From assembly GCF_003330765.1 (NCBI RefSeq), contig NZ_CP024903.1, positions 1,612,001 to 1,676,000 of the forward strand: DNA of 64,000 nt, given 5' to 3'. Origin of the DNA: Burkholderia pyrrocinia (GTDB lineage: Bacteria > Pseudomonadota > Gammaproteobacteria > Burkholderiales > Burkholderiaceae). The notes beneath the pieces are model-generated. The model had not been told where the DNA came from, ran no database searches, and saw only the letters and a program-made list of their open reading frames with translations. This document shows positions 60,421 through 64,000 of the stretch, piece after piece. Every line of letters starts with the position of its first letter. The first letter of the stretch is position 1. The translations under genes were made by a program, and so were the position numbers.

Positions 60421-61480
60421 GCTCATCGTCGACGACCTGCACCTCAGCTACGGCGCCAATCCGATCCTCAAGGGCGTGTCGTTCGAACTGAAGGCCGGCG
60501 AAGTCGTCTGCCTGCTCGGCGCGTCGGGCAGCGGCAAGACCACGCTGCTGCGCGCGGTGGCCGGCCTCGAACAGCCGTCCGACGGGCGCATCCAGCTCGA
60601 CGACCGCGTGTTCTTCGACGGCGCGAAGCGCATCGACCTGCCCGTCGAGCAACGTTCGCTCGGCCTCGTGTTCCAGTCGTACGCGCTGTGGCCGCACCGC
60701 ACCGTCGCCGACAACGTCGGCTACGGGCTGAAGCTGCGCCGCGTCGCGCCAGCCGAACAGAAGCGCCGCGTGCAGACCGCGCTCGACCAGCTCGGCCTCG
60801 GCCATCTCGCGGAACGCTTTCCGCACCAGTTGTCGGGTGGCCAGCAGCAGCGCGTCGCGATCGCGCGCGCGCTCGTCTACAACCCGCCGGTGATCCTGCT
60901 CGACGAGCCGCTGTCGAACCTCGATGCGAAGCTGCGCGAGGAAGCGCGTGCGTGGCTGCGCGAACTGATCGTGTCGCTCGGGCTGTCGGCACTGTGCGTG
61001 ACGCACGACCAGACCGAGGCGATGGCGATGTCCGACCGCATCCTGCTGCTGCGCAACGGGCGCATCGAGCAGGAAGGCACGCCGGCCGAGCTGTACGGCT
61101 CGCCGCGCTCGCTGTACACGGCCGAGTTCATGGGCAGCAACAACCGGATCGACGCGCGCGTCGCCGCGATCGACGGCGAATGCGTGACGCTCGCCGGCGA
61201 CGGCTGGGAACTGCGCGCGCTCGCCCGCGACACGTTCGCGCCGGGCCAGGACGCACAGGCCGTGATTCGCCTCGAACGCGTGCAGGTCACCGACGGCCCG
61301 GGTGCGAACCGGCTGCCGGCCGACCTCGTCACGTCGATGTATCTCGGCGACCGCTGGGAATACCTGTTCCATTGCGGCGACATGCGCCTGCGCGCGTTCG
61401 GCCACGTGCCGCGCGCTGCCGGCAAGCACTGGATCGAATTCCCGACCAACGACTGCTGGGCGTTCGCGAAAGCGGGCTGA
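60413..61480 (+). CDS. ABC importer ATPase (AfuC/FbpC-like)
   Basis: 355 residues: Walker [10 protein letters not shown] (36-44), Q-loop [12 protein letters not shown], signature [10 protein letters not shown], Walker [15 protein letters not shown], switch His in [10 protein letters not shown]-terminal TOBE-like domain (residues 255-345). It energises the fused permease. The start lies inside the permease stop. Confidence 0.93.
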   Translation: MDKLIVDDLHLSYGANPILKGVSFELKAGEVVCLLGASGSGKTTLLRAVAGLEQPSDGRIQLDDRVFFDGAKRIDLPVEQRSLGLVFQSYALWPHRTVADNVGYGLKLRRVAPAEQKRRVQTALDQLGLGHLAERFPHQLSGGQQQRVAIARALVYNPPVILLDEPLSNLDAKLREEARAWLRELIVSLGLSALCVTHDQTEAMAMSDRILLLRNGRIEQEGTPAELYGSPRSLYTAEFMGSNNRIDARVAAIDGECVTLAGDGWELRALARDTFAPGQDAQAVIRLERVQVTDGPGANRLPADLVTSMYLGDRWEYLFHCGDMRLRAFGHVPRAAGKHWIEFPTNDCWAFAKAG

Positions 61481-61623
61481 CCCGATCGCGGCGGCTCACG
61501 CGCCGCGCGCATCGCGCCATGCGATGACATGCCGGTCCGGCTGACGTCTTCCGGCGTCTGCCGCGGCCTGCCACACGCCGCACCTGTTTCACCCAACCCA
61601 CAAGAACCAAGGAGACACCGTCA

Positions 61624-62715
61624 ATGAAGTCACGAGCAGAACGTTCCTTTCGCACAGTAGTCCTTACGGGCTCGGCCGCCGCGGCCTGCATCGCCGCGCC
61701 CGCCGCGCACGCGCAGTCGTCAGTCACGATGTACGGGATCATGGATGCCGGCATCGAATATACGAACCACGCGGCGCCGCAGGGCGGCAATTCGTTCAAG
61801 CTCAAGTCGGGCAACAAGAACACGTCGCGCTGGGGCCTGCGCGGCGTCGAGGATCTCGGCGGCGGACTGAAGGCCGTGTTCCGCCTCGAAAGCGGGATCG
61901 ATCTCGCGAACGGCGCGTCCGACGACGGCCCCGACTCGATCTTCGCGCGCCGCGCGACGGTCGGCCTGAAAGGCAAATGGGGCGAATTCACGCTCGGCCG
62001 CAACTTCACCGTCACCTACGACTACATGCTGCCGTTCGACCCGATGGGTTACGCGCAGAACTACTCGTGGGCGACGTCGTCGATGGCGACGGGCGGCCGC
62101 AAGGACGGCCTGTTCACGCGCTCGTCGAACGCCGTGCGCTATGACGGAGAATTCAGCGGCTTCAAGTTCGGTGCGCTGTATGGCTTCGGCAACGTGCCGG
62201 GCAGCGTGAAGACCAGCTCGAAGTACGACTTCGCGCTCGGTTACGAGAGCGGGCCGTTCGCGGCGGTGGTCACGTTCGACCGCCAGAACGGCGCGGCCGA
62301 CAGCGTCACGCCGGCCGATCCGGTCAACTACATCCAGGGCATCCACGCGGGCCTGAGCTACGACTTCGGCAACCTGAAGACGATGGCTGGTTATCGCAAT
62401 TACAAGCGTACGTACCACACCACTGCCGCGAACCAGTTGAGCGATATGGTCTGGATCGGCGGGTCGTACCAGTTCACGCCGACGTTCTCGCTGATCGCGG
62501 CCGTCTATCACCAGAACATCAAGGGCGGCTCGGATGCCGATCCGACGCTCGTGTCGGTGCGTGCGCAGTACGCGCTGTCGAAGCGCACGGTGCTGTATGC
62601 GGCCGGTGCGTTCGCGATCGCGCAGCACGGCGAGAAGGTCGGCGTGTCGCGCGATTTCGCGGGATACGGCACCTCGCAGGTCGGCGTGACGGCGGGGATT
62701 CAGCAGCGGTTCTGA
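61624..62715 (+). CDS. Gram-negative porin co-located with the ABC importer
   Basis: 363 residues. A signal peptide (AAAACIAAPAAHAQ) is followed by SSVTMYGIMDAGIEYTNH and the repeated beta-strand pattern of Burkholderia OmpC-like porins (SRWGLRGVEDLGGGLKAVFRLE), with terminal Phe in GVTAGIQQRF. ATG 61624 has AAGGAGA 8-9 nt upstream. It follows the ATPase by 143 bp, forming a complete outer-to-inner import path for the same ligand (inference). Confidence 0.93.
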   Translation: MKSRAERSFRTVVLTGSAAAACIAAPAAHAQSSVTMYGIMDAGIEYTNHAAPQGGNSFKLKSGNKNTSRWGLRGVEDLGGGLKAVFRLESGIDLANGASDDGPDSIFARRATVGLKGKWGEFTLGRNFTVTYDYMLPFDPMGYAQNYSWATSSMATGGRKDGLFTRSSNAVRYDGEFSGFKFGALYGFGNVPGSVKTSSKYDFALGYESGPFAAVVTFDRQNGAADSVTPADPVNYIQGIHAGLSYDFGNLKTMAGYRNYKRTYHTTAANQLSDMVWIGGSYQFTPTFSLIAAVYHQNIKGGSDADPTLVSVRAQYALSKRTVLYAAGAFAIAQHGEKVGVSRDFAGYGTSQVGVTAGIQQRF

Positions 62716-62727
62716 GCCTGACGCGGC

Positions 62728-62760
62728 GGGCGGCGGGGCATCTTTCGCCCGCGGCCGCCC
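62728..62760 (+). terminator. Possible terminator after the importer porin
   Basis: GGGCGGC (62728-62734) pairs with GCCGCCC (62754-62760), downstream TGCTTTC. The stem is GC-rich but the T run is poor. Confidence 0.35.
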
Positions 62761-62861
62761 TGCTTTCGCCCCACGCGCGGCGGCATCACGACGGATAGCC
62801 GGTTGTCGCCGCGCGGCTCGCTCATCGCGCAGCGCCTGGCCCGCTGCGGTTCAGTCGCCGT

Positions 62862-63824
62862 TCACTCGCCCCGCATCGTGAACACCGGACGAACGAGACT
62901 GTTCGTATCGTTCCAGTGTTCGCCGACGGCCGACAGCGGCACCGCGCGCGTATCGATCGCCAGGCCCGCCGGCCCGGCCACGTCGAACACACCGCGCACC
63001 GAGGCCAGCAAGCGCGGCAGCGACACGCTGCCGAGGCCGCTGCCCATCAGTTCGATCGCGGTCGCGCGCAATACGGCGCCCGGCAGCAGCACATCCGCGC
63101 CGCCGATCGCGCCGATCTGCACGAAACGCAGCGGCCGGCCATCCGGCGTCGCCTTCGCGGCGACAACCAGCAGCGCCTGTGCACTGGCGCCCCACAGATA
63201 GTCGAGCGCGATATCCACGCCCGCGCGGAAATGCGGTTCGAGCGCGCGGGCCAGATCCGCATCGTCCTGCTGCAGCGACACGACGGCGTCCGCGCCGGCA
63301 TTCAGCAATGCGTCCAGCGCGACCGCGTTGCGCCCCGTCGCGATCACCTTCGCGGCGCCGAGATGCTTCGCGATTCGCACCGCCAGCCGCCCCGACGTGC
63401 CCGTTGCGCCGTTGACGAGCACCGTCTCGCCCGCCACGAGCCGCGCGCGTTCGGTCAGCGCCGCCCACGACGACATCCCGGGAATCGCGATCGCCGCGGC
63501 CGTGACGTCGTCGAGCCCGTCCGGCAGCGGCACGCACCGCGCCTCGGGCGCGATCGTGCGCTCGGCCATCGCGCCGAACGGTGCGGGGGCGCCGAAGAAA
63601 TAAACGCGTTGCCCGTCGTCGAGACGGCCTACGCCGTCCACGCCGACGACGAACGGATAGGGTCCGTCCGACGAGTAATGCGTGCCGGACGCGCGCGCCT
63701 GCGCGATCCGGCTCAACGCGGACGCCGCCACGTCGATCAGACGGTGGCCCGGCATCGCACGCGGCGCTTCGAATTCCATATGAACGGGACGCTCGCCGGC
63801 GCCCGTCACGACTGCGGCTTTCAT
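62862..63824 (-). CDS. MDR-family zinc-independent oxidoreductase (quinone-reductase-like)
   Basis: 320 residues. A GroES-like N-terminal domain is followed by a Rossmann domain with GETVLVNGATGTSGRLAVRIAKHLG, the NADPH-binding loop. The catalytic- and structural-zinc Cys/His ligands of alcohol dehydrogenases are absent, matching the quinone oxidoreductase/zeta-crystallin branch. GGAG lies about 5 nt before ATG 63824. The terminal gene is not clearly linked to its neighbours. Confidence 0.9.
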   Translation of the reverse strand: MKAAVVTGAGERPVHMEFEAPRAMPGHRLIDVAASALSRIAQARASGTHYSSDGPYPFVVGVDGVGRLDDGQRVYFFGAPAPFGAMAERTIAPEARCVPLPDGLDDVTAAAIAIPGMSSWAALTERARLVAGETVLVNGATGTSGRLAVRIAKHLGAAKVIATGRNAVALDALLNAGADAVVSLQQDDADLARALEPHFRAGVDIALDYLWGASAQALLVVAAKATPDGRPLRFVQIGAIGGADVLLPGAVLRATAIELMGSGLGSVSLPRLLASVRGVFDVAGPAGLAIDTRAVPLSAVGEHWNDTNSLVRPVFTMRGE

Positions 63825-63870
63825 GGTGGCTCCTTGAATCGGGGATCTCGATCGACCGTTGCGGCGGACG

Positions 63871-64000
63871 TCAGCGCGCGTCGAGCCACGCGCGCAGCGC
63901 CGGATCGCGCACTTCCATCACGTCGAACAGGCCGAGCGCGCGCAGCGCGGGCAACGCATCGATCGCGTCGGCTTCCGCGCGTGCCCGGTCGGCGGGCGTG
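63871..64000 (-). CDS. C-terminal end of an unidentified gene
   Basis: An open minus-strand frame enters from the right edge and ends at a TGA (63871-63873). The visible 42 residues, including AIDALPALRALGLFDVMEVRD then PALRAWLDAR, look helical and acidic/Arg-rich. They are too short to assign. It is on the same strand as the MDR gene and 46 bp upstream of it, so the two could be an operon. Confidence 0.55.
   Translation of the reverse strand, partial: TPADRARAEADAIDALPALRALGLFDVMEVRDPALRAWLDAR

Noticed and set aside
1..64000. CRISPR arrays, tRNA or rRNA genes, prophage or IS elements
   Set aside because: No regularly spaced repeats, no cloverleaf-like or rRNA sequence, and no transposase or integrase product were found when reading through; absence was judged by eye, not by a scanning program.

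Overview
The window is high-GC, gene-dense chromosomal DNA with long opposite-strand shadow frames. Several features point to a Burkholderia species, probably of the B. cepacia complex: OmpC-like trimeric porins, many LysR/LacI/TetR/MocR regulators, a levansucrase-levanase pair, NodT-type efflux lipoproteins, and a dispersed C/G-rich repeat (two copies here) of a kind I remember from Burkholderia intergenic DNA. The species and replicon are inferred. I saw no rRNA, tRNA, CRISPR array, prophage, transposase or replication origin.

Layout. 1-2.9 kb: a partial metallo-beta-lactamase-fold gene divergent from a duplicated (two-unit) IclR regulator, then a 47-residue orphan gene behind a strong promoter. 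3-7.5 kb: Lrp/LysE pair, a small YqaA/DedA-like membrane protein, and an acyl-CoA synthetase divergent from a Crp/Fnr regulator. 7.7-15.9 kb: RND efflux system (pump, adaptor, outer-membrane factor) followed by a response regulator and sensor kinase; the pump gene carries an in-frame copy of the dispersed repeat. 16-20 kb: LysE exporter, AraC regulator, SDR, small lipoprotein, AI-2E-type permease. 20.3-22.5 kb: DJ-1/PfpI-like gene and YqjM-type ene-reductase, apparently one unit behind a promoter that contains a TetR/NemR-like palindrome. 22.6-27.2 kb: LacI regulator divergent from levansucrase and a GH32 levanase/sucrase; two palindromes fill the levansucrase promoter. 27.3-31.9 kb: SDR with LysR, then MocR regulator, AhpD-like protein and cupin. 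32.1-37.4 kb: compact TetR-adaptor-ATPase-permease-outer membrane factor exporter operon. 37.6-41.9 kb: porin, squalene-synthase-like enzyme, periplasmic GDPD.

42-54 kb is a sulfur block: a four-domain rhodanese, a Gln-type thiol dioxygenase with a divergent LysR gene, an SfnB-like flavin oxidoreductase, and a divergent run of SsuD-like monooxygenase, class II aldolase, sulfonate-type ABC transporter, membrane-anchored c-type cytochrome and a second sulfonate-type binding protein. This is the best candidate for an under-described pathway: a desulfonation/organosulfur unit with a dedicated cytochrome and two binding proteins for one permease.

54-64 kb: MOSC protein, a TctDE-like two-component system divergent from an AfuABC/FbpABC-type transporter plus its own porin, an MDR-family oxidoreductase, and the C-terminal end of an unidentified gene.
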